A DNA stretch of 64,000 nucleotides from Arthrobacter cryoconiti (GTDB taxonomy: Bacteria > Actinomycetota > Actinomycetes > Actinomycetales > Micrococcaceae): assembly GCF_020905375.1 (NCBI RefSeq), contig NZ_JAJJBU010000004.1:62001-126000 (forward strand). The letters run 5' to 3'. The position numbers and the translations under genes are program-made. The notes below the pieces were generated by a model. The model did not search any database. It had not been told where the DNA came from and saw only the letters and a list, made by a program, of their open reading frames with translations. This document shows positions 24,982 to 33,652 of this stretch, one piece after another (position 1 is the first letter of the stretch; every line of letters begins with the position of its first letter).

Positions 24982-26463
24982 ATGACCTCGAGCCAGAGCG
25001 CAGGTACGCGCTCCATGCCGATCGCAAGCACCCCAGATCCCCGCATGCCTCGCCTGGCCAACGTGCCGGCGTTCACCGAATATATGGGCACGGGCTGGGG
25101 TACTCCGGAGAGAACTCCACCAGTGGTTGCTGGCGCGGCGGGGGCAGCAGCGGATCACCGCACGCGGGCAACGGATCAGCTCCGCGGGCAGGCGTTGGTG
25201 ATCGGGGCAGGAACTGCTCCCGTTCGTAGCCACGATACCTACTACGACTTCCGCCCCGACTCTGACTTTTATTGGCTAACGGGTGCCTCAATCGACGGCG
25301 CAGTTTTGGTTATGGCACCCACGGCGTCTGGCCACGACGCCGTCCTGTATATCCCGGCGCCGTTCTACGCCGCGGACCCAGCGTTCTTCACCAACGCCGC
25401 GCACGGCGAAATGTGGGTCGGCTCGGCTCCGGACTTTTCTGACTGGGCGGCCGCACTCGGGCTCGCCGTCAAGTCGCTCACTGAGCTCGACGCCGGCATC
25501 ACTGCTGCTATGCGAGGAGCCACTGGCGCCGGCGGCGGCCCAATTCTAGGTGGCGGCAAGCTGCCCACAGGACTCGAGGCGCGCCACGGCATCGACGCCG
25601 GATCCCGCCTCGGGAATGTTCTTTCGGATCTGCGCATGGTCAAGGACGACTGGGAAATTGCCCAATTACGCGAAGCCGTGAACCATACTGTTGATGGTTT
25701 CGCCGCCGTTGTTCGGGAGGTTCCCGCCGCGATTAGAGTCGGTGGTGAGCGTTGGCTGCAGGGAACTTTTGATCGCCATGCCCGCACCTACGGCAACGGC
25801 GTCGGATATGCCACCATTGTTGGCAGCGGCAAGCATGCACCCACGCTGCACTGGGTTCGCTGTGACGGTCCTGTGTTGGAAGACAAGGTGCTTCTGCTTG
25901 ATATGGGGGTAGAGACAAACAGCTTCTACACAGCCGACGTCACACGCACTTTTCCGGGCTCGGGGACGTTTGATCCCACCCAGAGAATGGTGCACGACTT
26001 GGTGGAAAAGTCGCACCGTGCCGGGCTGGCTCAGGTGGGCCCTGGCAAATACTTTTCTGATTTCCACACGGCGTGCATGGAGGTAATTGCCAACGGGCTC
26101 AACGACTGGGGCCTACTTCCGGTCTCGGTGGACGAGGCGCTTTCGCCGGGTGGCCAGCACCACCGCCGTTATCTTGTCTGCGGCGTTGGCCACCACCTGG
26201 GCCTGGACTGCCACGACTGCGGCCAGTCAAGTTACGAAAGTTACCAGGGAGCCCCCATGGTTCCGGGAATGGTTCTGACTGTGGAGCCGGGTCTTTACTT
26301 CCACGAACACGACTTGACTCTCCCGCCAGAACTGCGCGGAATCGGTGTGCGCCTGGAGGACGATATTTTAGTGACCGGAACTGGCTCTTCCGTGCTCTCC
26401 GACGCCCTGCCGTTGGATGCTTCCGGCATCGAGAATTGGATGAAGCAGGTCCAGGGGAGCTAA
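24982..26463 (+). CDS. Aminopeptidase P (Xaa-Pro aminopeptidase), M24B family
   Basis: A 493-residue metallopeptidase (513 if the upstream ATG at 24922 is used). Residues 1-210 form the aminopeptidase P N-domain; the C-terminal pita-bread fold shows all five metal ligands: Asp in LLLDMGVETNSFYTADVTRT (two), His in GVGHHLGLDCHDCG, Glu in LTVEPGLYFH and Glu in GIGVRLEDDI. It removes the N-terminal residue before proline. I prefer the ATG at 24982, since the preceding 60 bp are A-rich leader. At the end of the hydroxyproline operon it plausibly processes collagen-type X-Pro peptides. Confidence 0.9.
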   Translation: MTSSQSAGTRSMPIASTPDPRMPRLANVPAFTEYMGTGWGTPERTPPVVAGAAGAAADHRTRATDQLRGQALVIGAGTAPVRSHDTYYDFRPDSDFYWLTGASIDGAVLVMAPTASGHDAVLYIPAPFYAADPAFFTNAAHGEMWVGSAPDFSDWAAALGLAVKSLTELDAGITAAMRGATGAGGGPILGGGKLPTGLEARHGIDAGSRLGNVLSDLRMVKDDWEIAQLREAVNHTVDGFAAVVREVPAAIRVGGERWLQGTFDRHARTYGNGVGYATIVGSGKHAPTLHWVRCDGPVLEDKVLLLDMGVETNSFYTADVTRTFPGSGTFDPTQRMVHDLVEKSHRAGLAQVGPGKYFSDFHTACMEVIANGLNDWGLLPVSVDEALSPGGQHHRRYLVCGVGHHLGLDCHDCGQSSYESYQGAPMVPGMVLTVEPGLYFHEHDLTLPPELRGIGVRLEDDILVTGTGSSVLSDALPLDASGIENWMKQVQGS

Positions 26464-26469
26464 AGGGCT

Positions 26470-27474
26470 TTACGGTATTAGCACCAGCTTCCCGTGCCCC
26501 GTGCCCGCCTCCAACAAGGCGTGCGCGGTGGCCGCTTGGGATAGGGGGAGCTGGTTGATGTGACGGGACCGCAGGCTACCGTCAACGAGCAGAGCATTAA
26601 CGGCGGCGGCAGCATCCGCCAACTCGGGGACCGTGGCGTTGCTGATGGCGAAGCCGCGAATACTCCCGTCGCGAGTGTAGAGCTTACCCAGCGGCACGGC
26701 GTTAGTGGCCGCGATCCCGGATAGTGCGATGATGCGTCCGCGCAGCGCCATCAGTTCCACTGTGAGTTCGAGATGGTGCCGCCCCGAAGTTTCAATATGC
26801 ACATCCAAGCCTCGTCCTTCGGTGAGCTGGTAAACAGCGGCTTTTAGCTCGTCGTCGAAGGTTTGAGAACTGTAGTCCAATGCAACGCAAGCGCCCAAGC
26901 TCCGGCAGTATTCGGCGTCGTCCGTTCGGGCGGAAACAATGACGCGGGCGCCGGCCCGGACTGCCGCAATGAGAAGTGCCGAGCCCACGGCACCCGCAGC
27001 GCCTCCCACAAAAACGCTTTCTGCCGCGCGGATCCGGGCGTGTCGGTGCAAAGCGAGCCAGGCGGTGGCCCCCGAATGAAGGACCGCGGCGGCCTCCACC
27101 GCGTCCACCGAATCTGGCAGCCGGTACAGGCGATCCAAGGGCACCACGGTGAATTCTGCCGCAGCCCCGGCCCGGCCGTCGAAGCCTGCGGAGTTTGACC
27201 AGACCGCGTCACCGGGGCTCCAGTGTGCGGGAGTTCCGGGGCCGACGGCGGCAACCGTGCCCACCAGGTCCCGGCCAAGGACCTGGGGAAATTTCAGTGA
27301 CGTGGCATAGCTACCGCTGCGCACAAATGTATCCACATGATTGACGGCGGAGGCGCGAACCCTGACCAGGGCGGTGCCAGGACCGGGCTGCGGAACGGGA
27401 AGTTGCGCGTACGTGATCACCCCTGCTTCGCCAACGTGGTTGAAGTAGGCGGCATTCATCATCCTCACAGTCAT
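26470..27474 (-). CDS. Zinc-independent MDR oxidoreductase (quinone reductase type)
   Basis: A 334-residue medium-chain dehydrogenase/reductase. It has the GroES-like N-domain (VRVRASAVNHVDTFVRSG, FPQVLGRDLVGTVAAVG) and the NADPH-binding Rossmann segment GGAAGAVGSALLIAAVRAGA; the structural and catalytic zinc cysteines are absent, which places it with quinone oxidoreductases. It ends with the family tail GHGKLVLIP. It converges on the aminopeptidase P gene with only 6 bp between stops and is not part of the hydroxyproline regulon. Substrate unknown. Confidence 0.85.
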   Translation of the reverse strand: MTVRMMNAAYFNHVGEAGVITYAQLPVPQPGPGTALVRVRASAVNHVDTFVRSGSYATSLKFPQVLGRDLVGTVAAVGPGTPAHWSPGDAVWSNSAGFDGRAGAAAEFTVVPLDRLYRLPDSVDAVEAAAVLHSGATAWLALHRHARIRAAESVFVGGAAGAVGSALLIAAVRAGARVIVSARTDDAEYCRSLGACVALDYSSQTFDDELKAAVYQLTEGRGLDVHIETSGRHHLELTVELMALRGRIIALSGIAATNAVPLGKLYTRDGSIRGFAISNATVPELADAAAAVNALLVDGSLRSRHINQLPLSQAATAHALLEAGTGHGKLVLIP

Positions 27475-27531
27475 GACTGGATTCTAAGCCTGCTGGCGAG
27501 GGAACACTTCACTGATGTGCACCTAAGCGAG

Positions 27532-27566
27532 AAGAGGCCCGGCATAAGATTCATGCCGGGCCTCTT
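27532..27566. terminator. Terminator after the WXG100 gene
   Basis: AAGAGGCCCGGCAT (27532-27545) pairs perfectly with ATGCCGGGCCTCTT (27553-27566) around a 7-nt loop. It lies 22 bp past the stop of the minus-strand WXG100 gene and separates it from the oxidoreductase promoter. Confidence 0.8.
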
Positions 27567-27588
27567 GGAAAAAGTGTTTCTGTGTGAC

Positions 27589-27855
27589 TTAAGCGGAAGC
27601 TGCTTCCTGCTGCTGCTTCTGCTTGAGCACAGTGGCCTTGACCGTCTCGAGGTCAGCTGCCACGCGGGTCAGTGAGCTCTTGTAGGAAGGCCAGTCGCTG
27701 GTCTTGAAGCGGCTAGCATCCGGACCCTGCCACTGAACGGAGTTTGCCTTGGAATCCAAGGTGCTCGTGATGGTGTGGATCTGATCGACTGCGTGGGCAA
27801 TCTTGCTTGCCAAATCCGCCATGTCCTGGGGGTCATTACCAATCAAACCGGCCAT
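27589..27855 (-). CDS. WXG100 family (ESAT-6-like) small secreted-type protein
   Basis: An 88-residue helical hairpin protein: Ala/Asp/Lys-rich helix (MADLASKIAHAVDQIHTI), the turn motif WQG in SVQWQGPDASRFK, then a second helix ending KQKQQQEAASA. This is the WXG100 pattern of Esx substrates. The ATG at 27855 is 8 nt after AAGGA; a codon-early ATG (27864) overlaps that site. No partner Esx gene, EccC ATPase or LXG toxin lies nearby, so it is an orphan. Export by a type VII-like system encoded elsewhere is possible but unproven. Confidence 0.82.
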   Translation of the reverse strand: MAGLIGNDPQDMADLASKIAHAVDQIHTITSTLDSKANSVQWQGPDASRFKTSDWPSYKSSLTRVAADLETVKATVLKQKQQQEAASA

Positions 27856-28012
27856 GATGCACATCCTTAGCGTAAGAGTTGTTTCCGAATGGCTTGTCCA
27901 TCCGGGCTACTAAGAGAAATCTAGCAAGGCTGTTAGCAGTTCGTCGATGGGGACAACTCCCCAGTGGCCTTGGACCGTTCCAAATGGCCGCCAGAAGCCC
28001 AGCCGTGGGTAG

Positions 28013-29119
28013 CTAGAAGCCCAGCGACTTACGGTATCGCTGCATTTGTTGGTGACGGCGAATGAGACTGTCACGGCGGGAGGTCTGATCGGCAGAGGCG
28101 TCCTCGGCGGTCAGCTCAATGTGCCGTTGGCCAAACTGCCACAACAACAAGTCATCGAGCAACCGGTCTGGGCCGGGGGAATACCTGTGATCCAGAGCCT
28201 TACGCACGTTGGAGATGATCTCCGGCTGCAAAAGAGCCGCCAGATCAATCGTCTTGGTCAGCCCATGCGCGGCAACCAATTCGGCAGCCCAGCCCCAGTC
28301 GTCGTCGGCCTTACGGTCAACGTGGGGCAGCAGCGTCTGCCACACCGCCTTGATTCGGTTGGGGGTCAGCGAGACCTTCCCTTCGCCGTCGGCATCCCAA
28401 AAGCTGGTGACCGTTTCATAGCGCTCATGCAGTTCTGAAAAAGCCTGTTCCACGGTTTCTAGCATGGCTGCAGTGGCAGTGAACTGCCGATCAAAGTAAG
28501 GGCTCCAGGCCCGTGGATCCTGAGCCTTGAACCGGATGTCATGCTCAATTTCGCTCCAGGCATGGGCAAAGACGGTGCGGATCTGACACTCAAAAAGATA
28601 GCTTCCGCTGTGCTTGTTGCCCGGATCTAATACTTCTTGGTAGGCGCGCACCACATCATTTTGAATGGTTCGCAGGATCAGGTGCCGGCTGGAATAACCG
28701 TACGTTCCGGATTCAATAGAGCCAATGTCCTTTTCCCGGTCGCCACGGCAGTCAAAGAGGCTGCGGCGGCGCTTGATCAAGTTGGCGGCCTGCGCGTTTT
28801 CGCTGGGCAAGGTGGTGATGACCCGCACGCCCACCATGTCCGTGAGGTTGCGCAGCGGCTCCGGGAACTGCAGTGCGGGTGCCACATCAGGTTCTGCGGC
28901 CACCATGCGCGAGGCTTTTTCGCGGAACGATTCCACGCTCTTGGTCCGGCTCGTGATAAACAAGGGGGCGTCGTCGGCCTCTCCCATGACCTGGCGCATG
29001 AGTGATTCCATCTCCGCGGTGACCCGAACAAGCTCCGGCAAAGCGCGTTCATAGCTTTCCACGGAGGCAATGACGGATGGCCGTAGAGATTCATCTAGGC
29101 GTTCCCAATAGCTGCTCAT
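28013..29119 (-). CDS. RelA/SpoT-domain (p)ppGpp synthetase-like protein without hydrolase domain
   Basis: A 368-residue protein. The RelA_SpoT synthetase fold spans roughly residues 60-200: LTDMVGVRVITTLPSENAQA, YGYSSRHLIL, and FECQIRTVFAHAWSEIEHD, which carries the EXQIRT and HAW...EH motifs of active synthetases. There is no HD hydrolase, TGS or ACT domain. A roughly 150-residue helical C-terminal extension is present. The frame runs on upstream to 29278, but the conserved start MSSYWERLD at 29119 fits better. It may be a small alarmone synthetase; substrate and activity are inferred. Confidence 0.82.
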   Translation of the reverse strand: MSSYWERLDESLRPSVIASVESYERALPELVRVTAEMESLMRQVMGEADDAPLFITSRTKSVESFREKASRMVAAEPDVAPALQFPEPLRNLTDMVGVRVITTLPSENAQAANLIKRRRSLFDCRGDREKDIGSIESGTYGYSSRHLILRTIQNDVVRAYQEVLDPGNKHSGSYLFECQIRTVFAHAWSEIEHDIRFKAQDPRAWSPYFDRQFTATAAMLETVEQAFSELHERYETVTSFWDADGEGKVSLTPNRIKAVWQTLLPHVDRKADDDWGWAAELVAAHGLTKTIDLAALLQPEIISNVRKALDHRYSPGPDRLLDDLLLWQFGQRHIELTAEDASADQTSRRDSLIRRHQQMQRYRKSLGF

Positions 29120-29209
29120 ATCCTTGAGCCTAAACGTACCGGCTGCACAGGGTCGAGCCGGAGACCTGCGTGTCAACGTTTTTCGCGGCTGTAGCCGTAG
29201 GCTGGTGGC

Positions 29210-30172
29210 ATGCTGACGATAATGGGCGAGGCCTTGATCGACGAAGTGGTCCGGGAGGGGCAGGACCCCATCCCGCACGTGGGCGGGAGCCCCCTGAATG
29301 TGGCCGTTGGCCTAGCGCGGCTGGGTCATCCCGTCCAGTTTCTGGGACGTTACGGTAAGGATCCTTACGGGGCCATGGTGGCGGCTCATCTGCAAAAAAA
29401 TGGCGTGCTGGTTCCTGTGGCACCCGACGATCTCCCGACGTCCGTCGCCCGGGCCGTCTTGGACACCGAGGGTGCGGCCGAGTACGAATTCGACCTTGAC
29501 TGGGAACTACCGGCGGCGGCCGCAGGTCCAGGCGGTGCCCCCAACTTCATGATGGCAGCCACCACGCTGGTTCACACGGGTTCAATTGCTGCAATGCTGG
29601 CACCAGGTGCGCAGCAGGTTCTGACCGCCGTGATTGCCGCACACCCGCGTGCCACAATTTCCTATGACCCCAACGTTCGGCCCACCATCATCCCTGACGT
29701 TGCTTACGCCCGCGAGCAAGCAGAGAAGTTCGTGGCCCTCTCTGATGTGGTCAAGGCCTCAGACGAGGACTTGGCCTGGCTCTATCCGGGAGTCGATCCC
29801 AAAAAATCGGCACGTGCCTGGCTGGAAATTGGCGGAACCGGAGCCAGCAGTGGCACGGAGGGTCCGGCGATGGTGGTGCTTACCCAGGGTGGACAAGGGC
29901 CTTGGGCGATCTGCGCGGCCGGCGAGGTCTCCTGCCAAGTACCAGCTGTGAACGTCGTGGACACTGTGGGGGCGGGGGACTCTTTCATGGCGGCGCTGCT
30001 AAGCGCACTGGTTGAGCGCGAACTTGACGGGGCGCAACGCCGCTCCGCTCTCCGGACCATCACCTGCGAACAGCTTCAGGAACTGCTCCATTACGCTGCC
30101 CAGGCCGCAGCCATCACCGTTTCCCGTGCCGGGGCTAACCCGCCCACACGTGCCGAACTACAGGAAGGTTAG
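29210..30172 (+). CDS. PfkB-family carbohydrate kinase (fructokinase-like)
   Basis: A 320-residue ribokinase-fold kinase. The first PfkB signature region is HVGGSPLNVAVGLARLGHPV with GRYGKDPYG; the second is VVDTVGAGDSFMAALLSAL, holding the catalytic Asp and anion hole GAGD. The lid residues near YEFDLDWELP are typical of fructokinases. It begins at an ATG 90 bp from the divergent alarmone synthetase gene and is followed 3 bp later by the PEBP-like gene. The sugar is not determined by the sequence. Confidence 0.87.
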   Translation: MLTIMGEALIDEVVREGQDPIPHVGGSPLNVAVGLARLGHPVQFLGRYGKDPYGAMVAAHLQKNGVLVPVAPDDLPTSVARAVLDTEGAAEYEFDLDWELPAAAAGPGGAPNFMMAATTLVHTGSIAAMLAPGAQQVLTAVIAAHPRATISYDPNVRPTIIPDVAYAREQAEKFVALSDVVKASDEDLAWLYPGVDPKKSARAWLEIGGTGASSGTEGPAMVVLTQGGQGPWAICAAGEVSCQVPAVNVVDTVGAGDSFMAALLSALVERELDGAQRRSALRTITCEQLQELLHYAAQAAAITVSRAGANPPTRAELQEG

Positions 30173-30175
30173 ACC

Positions 30176-30703
30176 ATGTACAACTATGACCCTTATGAGT
30201 TTCTTGCCCCCGTCCCGAAATTCACGTTGACCAGCGGATCGTTCGCAGATGGTGATGCCATGCCGCCGGCCCAGGTGAATCCGGGCGCTCACGCGGATGG
30301 AAAGGATCGGTCCCCGGCACTGAAATGGTCGGGGTTTCCGGCTGAGACAAAGAGTTTTGCCATCACCATGTTTGATCCTGACGCTCCTACGGCCAGTGGA
30401 TGGTGGCATTGGTCTGTGGCTAATGTGCCGGTCCAGGTCACAGAGTTATCGGAGGGCGCCGGTAGTGGTCCCGCTACCATGCCCACAGGTGCACTGCTGT
30501 TGAGGAACGACGCCGGTACCTCGGCCTATATGGGCTCGGCGCCTCCGCCCGGGCACGGGCCACACCGCTACATGGTGGTGGTGCACGCCGTCGACATCCC
30601 CACTTTGGATCTAAACGCTGACTCCACGCCAGCCGCTCTGGGTTTCAACTTGGCCTTCCATACCTTGGCTCGGGCCAGGATCACCGCCACGTTTGAGGTG
30701 TAG
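30176..30703 (+). CDS. YbhB/YbcL-type phosphatidylethanolamine-binding-like protein
   Basis: A 175-residue cytoplasmic protein of the PEBP (Raf kinase inhibitor-like) family. Family landmarks are SPALKWSGFPAETKSFAITM, FDPDAPTASGWWHWSVANVP (the DPDAP and WWHW ligand-binding residues) and PPPGHGPHRYMVVVHAVD. The biochemical role in bacteria is unknown. It is 3 bp downstream of the PfkB kinase with GAAGG before its ATG, so the two are probably co-transcribed. Confidence 0.9.
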   Translation: MYNYDPYEFLAPVPKFTLTSGSFADGDAMPPAQVNPGAHADGKDRSPALKWSGFPAETKSFAITMFDPDAPTASGWWHWSVANVPVQVTELSEGAGSGPATMPTGALLLRNDAGTSAYMGSAPPPGHGPHRYMVVVHAVDIPTLDLNADSTPAALGFNLAFHTLARARITATFEV

Positions 30704-30754
30704 CGTGCGGATCGCCGCGGCCGCCAACGGTGTGGAAGTTGGATAGCCTTGAGT

Positions 30755-31564
30755 ATGCGCTTAATTGCCAGTGACATCGATGGAACCATCCTGGGCCACG
30801 ACGGAAGCATCAGCTCCCGGACGATCAAGGCCTTTGCCGCTGCTGCCCAAGCAGGAGTTGAGATTGTTTTTGTAACGGGCCGTCCTCCGCGCTGGCTCGA
30901 TCCCATCCGTGAGCAGATCGGTCACACCGGAACCGTCATTTGTTCCAATGGCGCACTCACCTACAGCTTGGAAACCGAGACCGTGGTGAGCTCGCATTTA
31001 CTGGACTGGGCCACAGTGGAGAACGTCCGTAACACTATCTTGGGGTTGGTCCCGGAACCGCACTTTGCGTTAGAGTGCCTCAACGGATTCCATGTCGAGC
31101 CGGGCTTTTTCGGGGCATCGCGTCCGTCAGGAGTAGAGGGCGTGACGCCCGCGGAGCTCACAGCACAGCTGGCTCGCGACGGCATCGTGAAGATGCTTGC
31201 CGTGTTGCATAGTGGCAATGCCGACCAATTCATGGAGCTAGTCCGTCCACAGGTGGGTGCACTGATCTCAGTGACGCACTCCGCCCCGGAACTGGCCCTT
31301 TTAGAGATGGGCCCGTTGGGCGTGAACAAGGCAGTGACCTTGGCCGAATATGCGCGATCCCGCGGCATTGCTGCGGAGGAGGTCGTGGCATTTGGTGATA
31401 TGCCAAACGACATCGAGATGCTGGGCTGGGCAGGCGCCGGTTATGCGATGGCGAGCGGGCACCCGGACGCGCTAGCTGCGGCCTCGTTGAGGGCTCCCAG
31501 TTTTGCCGACGACGGCGTAGCCCAGGTCATCGAGGCCCGGCTGGCTGATCTTCGCCGGGTCTGA
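30755..31564 (+). CDS. HAD-superfamily Cof-type phosphatase
   Basis: A 269-residue HAD-IIB hydrolase. Motif I is ASDIDGTIL (nucleophile Asp), motif II VFVTGRPPR, motif III the Lys in GVNKAVTLAEYA, motif IV VAFGDMPNDIEMLGWAG. Such enzymes dephosphorylate small sugar or nucleotide phosphates. The start is the ATG at 30755; a TTG two codons earlier is possible. It may belong to the operon with the sugar kinase and the esterase that follows 19 bp later. Confidence 0.87.
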   Translation: MRLIASDIDGTILGHDGSISSRTIKAFAAAAQAGVEIVFVTGRPPRWLDPIREQIGHTGTVICSNGALTYSLETETVVSSHLLDWATVENVRNTILGLVPEPHFALECLNGFHVEPGFFGASRPSGVEGVTPAELTAQLARDGIVKMLAVLHSGNADQFMELVRPQVGALISVTHSAPELALLEMGPLGVNKAVTLAEYARSRGIAAEEVVAFGDMPNDIEMLGWAGAGYAMASGHPDALAAASLRAPSFADDGVAQVIEARLADLRRV

Positions 31565-31583
31565 GGACAGCGGGGGAACGGAT

Positions 31584-32369
31584 ATGAAACATCAGCGTCA
31601 GCCCGGTAAGCCGTTTCTGGAGTCATCCGTTCCGTTGGCGATCGCCCACCGAGGATTTAGCCGTGACGGTTTTGAAAATACCGTCATGGCCTTCAAAGCG
31701 GCTCAAGAACTTGGATACACGTATCTAGAAACTGATATCAACACTACGGTGGACGGTGTCACCATTGTCTTTCACGACGCCACTCTAGAACGGACCACAG
31801 GCCAATCCGGGCTGATAGCGCAACTGCCCTTTGATGTTGTGAAGAAGGCGCTTATTGGTGGGCAAGAACGCATCGCCACGCTGCCAGAACTCTTCGCAGC
31901 AATGCCGTCGGCACGGTTCAACATTGACGTCAAGGATGACGGATCGGTCGCAGCGTTGGCTCAACTCATTGAAGAACGCAGCCTTCATGAGAGGGTTTGC
32001 GTGGCGTCGTTCTCGGACAAGCGTCGGAAGGATGTGCTGGCCCGGCTGTCCAAACCGGTGGCCAGCTCCCCTGGCCAGTCACTCTTGGCGGCGTACTTTC
32101 TGCTCGGTTCGTGGCTGCCGGCGCGCTGGGTCGAAGCGATGATGGAGGGGGTGGACGTACTCCAGATCCCGCTTCGGTTCAAGGGCCTCAAACTCGTAAG
32201 CCGGAGGTCCCTGGAAAGAGCACATCGTTTGGGTCTGAAAGTGCATGTGTGGACTGTCAATGAGCCCGCGCTCGTGCATCGACTGTTCGATTTAGGGGTC
32301 GACGGCATCATGACGGACAGGGCTGATCTGCTGGCCGACGTCATGCGTGAGCGCGGATACTGGGCGTAA
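31584..32369 (+). CDS. Glycerophosphodiester phosphodiesterase family protein
   Basis: A 261-residue TIM-barrel enzyme of the GDPD family. The catalytic region is VPLAIAHRGFSRDGFENTVM (HRG and E of EN), then YLETDINTTVDGVTIVFHDATLERTT (the E-x-D metal ligands and catalytic HD) and FNIDVKDDGS. It cleaves glycerophosphodiesters to glycerol 3-phosphate and an alcohol. No signal peptide is seen, so it is probably cytoplasmic. It lies between a HAD phosphatase and a glycerate kinase. Confidence 0.9.
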   Translation: MKHQRQPGKPFLESSVPLAIAHRGFSRDGFENTVMAFKAAQELGYTYLETDINTTVDGVTIVFHDATLERTTGQSGLIAQLPFDVVKKALIGGQERIATLPELFAAMPSARFNIDVKDDGSVAALAQLIEERSLHERVCVASFSDKRRKDVLARLSKPVASSPGQSLLAAYFLLGSWLPARWVEAMMEGVDVLQIPLRFKGLKLVSRRSLERAHRLGLKVHVWTVNEPALVHRLFDLGVDGIMTDRADLLADVMRERGYWA

Positions 32370-32441
32370 CATGGCCGCCCAAACGCGTGACCGGGAGGCG
32401 CTTAGAAAGTCATTTCGCGTCAGGGCTGGCAGGATGGGAAC

Positions 32442-33557
32442 ATGCGAATCCTGATTGCACCTGACAAGTTCAAAGGCACCCTGACCGGCGTCGAAGCGGC
32501 AGCGGCGATGAGCGAAGGAGCCCTGCGCGTGTACCCGGAGGCGGTGGTGAGAACCCTGCCCGTTGCTGATGGTGGGGAAGGAACGCTGGAGGCGGCCGTT
32601 GCGGCTGGATATGACGAGCGGATAAACGCCGTTGTGGGCCCCATCATCAAGCCTGTTGGTGCGGCTTGGGCGTACAACGCGAAAACCCATACGGCCGTGA
32701 TTGAGACAGCCTTGGCCAGCGGCTATCTTCTGAGCGAACCCACGGTGGAGAACTCTTTGCGGGCGCACTCCTACGGTTCGGGCCAACTGATTGCGTCGGC
32801 CCTGGACGCGGGGGCCACTGAGATCGTGATTGGTCTTGGCGGTTCGGCCATGACGGATGCAGGATCCGGCGCGTTGCGTGCACTAGGGCTGAAGCTGCTG
32901 GATTCGCACGGGAATTTGGTGCCGTTGGGAGGGGGGTCGCTGCTGGATGTTGCCGCCGTCGATCCTTCCGGTTTAGACCCGCGCCTCACTAATGTCCGCC
33001 TGCGCATGGCCGTGGATGTGGATAATCCTCTGTTTGGTTACAACGGTGCCGCGCACGTCTTTGCCCCGCAAAAGGGTGCCGATGCGGATGCCGTGGAGAA
33101 GCTCGACGCCGGGCTGCGTCATCTTGCATCGCTGGTCCGGGAGTCTACCGGGGTGGATATTGACGTTTCCGGTGCCGGCGCGGCAGGCGGCTTCCCGGCA
33201 CTATTTTTGGCCTACACAAAAACCACTATTGAGCGCGGGTTTCTTCTGGTGGCCGAAATGGTGGGGCTGGACGCAGCGCTTGCCGACACTGATCTGGTCA
33301 TCACCGGTGAAGGTTCTCTGGACGCGCAATCACTCTCTGGCAAGGCTCCCATCGGCGTGGCTGACGCGGCGCACGCTCGGGGACTGCCCGTCGTCGTAGT
33401 GGCCGGGCACATTAGCGTGACTGCGGCCGAGCTTGCCAAGCACGGAGTTGTGGCTGCGGTCAGCGCAACGGACGTTGCCGGCTCATCCGAGGCGGCCTTG
33501 GCCGACGCCGCTCGTTATACGACCCGGGCCACCTCGGAAGCACTCAACGGTATCTAA
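32442..33557 (+). CDS. Glycerate kinase
   Basis: A 371-residue member of the GlxK/GarK glycerate kinase family. It starts MRILIAPDKFKGTLTGVEAA and shows LPVADGGEGTLEAAVAAGYD, IGLGGSAMTDAGSGALRALG and LVITGEGSLDAQSLSGKAP, all hallmark blocks. It phosphorylates glycerate (to 2-phosphoglycerate or 3-phosphoglycerate), feeding lower glycolysis. It ends 13 bp before a bidirectional terminator. Confidence 0.92.
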   Translation: MRILIAPDKFKGTLTGVEAAAAMSEGALRVYPEAVVRTLPVADGGEGTLEAAVAAGYDERINAVVGPIIKPVGAAWAYNAKTHTAVIETALASGYLLSEPTVENSLRAHSYGSGQLIASALDAGATEIVIGLGGSAMTDAGSGALRALGLKLLDSHGNLVPLGGGSLLDVAAVDPSGLDPRLTNVRLRMAVDVDNPLFGYNGAAHVFAPQKGADADAVEKLDAGLRHLASLVRESTGVDIDVSGAGAAGGFPALFLAYTKTTIERGFLLVAEMVGLDAALADTDLVITGEGSLDAQSLSGKAPIGVADAAHARGLPVVVVAGHISVTAAELAKHGVVAAVSATDVAGSSEAALADAARYTTRATSEALNGI

Positions 33558-33570
33558 TACCGACTTTCCA

Positions 33571-33603
33571 CTGGCGCAAAACCCAACTCCAGTTTTGCGC
33601 CAG
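33571..33603. terminator. Bidirectional terminator between glycerate kinase and the convergent permease
   Basis: CTGGCGCAAAAC (33571-33582) pairs perfectly with GTTTTGCGCCAG (33592-33603) around a 9-nt loop. The remaining bases to 33652 contain GCGCAC/GTGCGC fragments that could form a second weaker hairpin. Confidence 0.78.
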
Positions 33604-33652
33604 GTGCACTATGCGCACAACTGAGGCGCAATGGTGCGCCAGCAGGAAGCAC

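Noticed and set aside
24693-25229. 178-residue plus-strand frame spanning the aldehyde dehydrogenase and aminopeptidase P genes
   Set aside because: It crosses the junction of two well-supported genes in another frame and has no recognisable domain or ribosome site.
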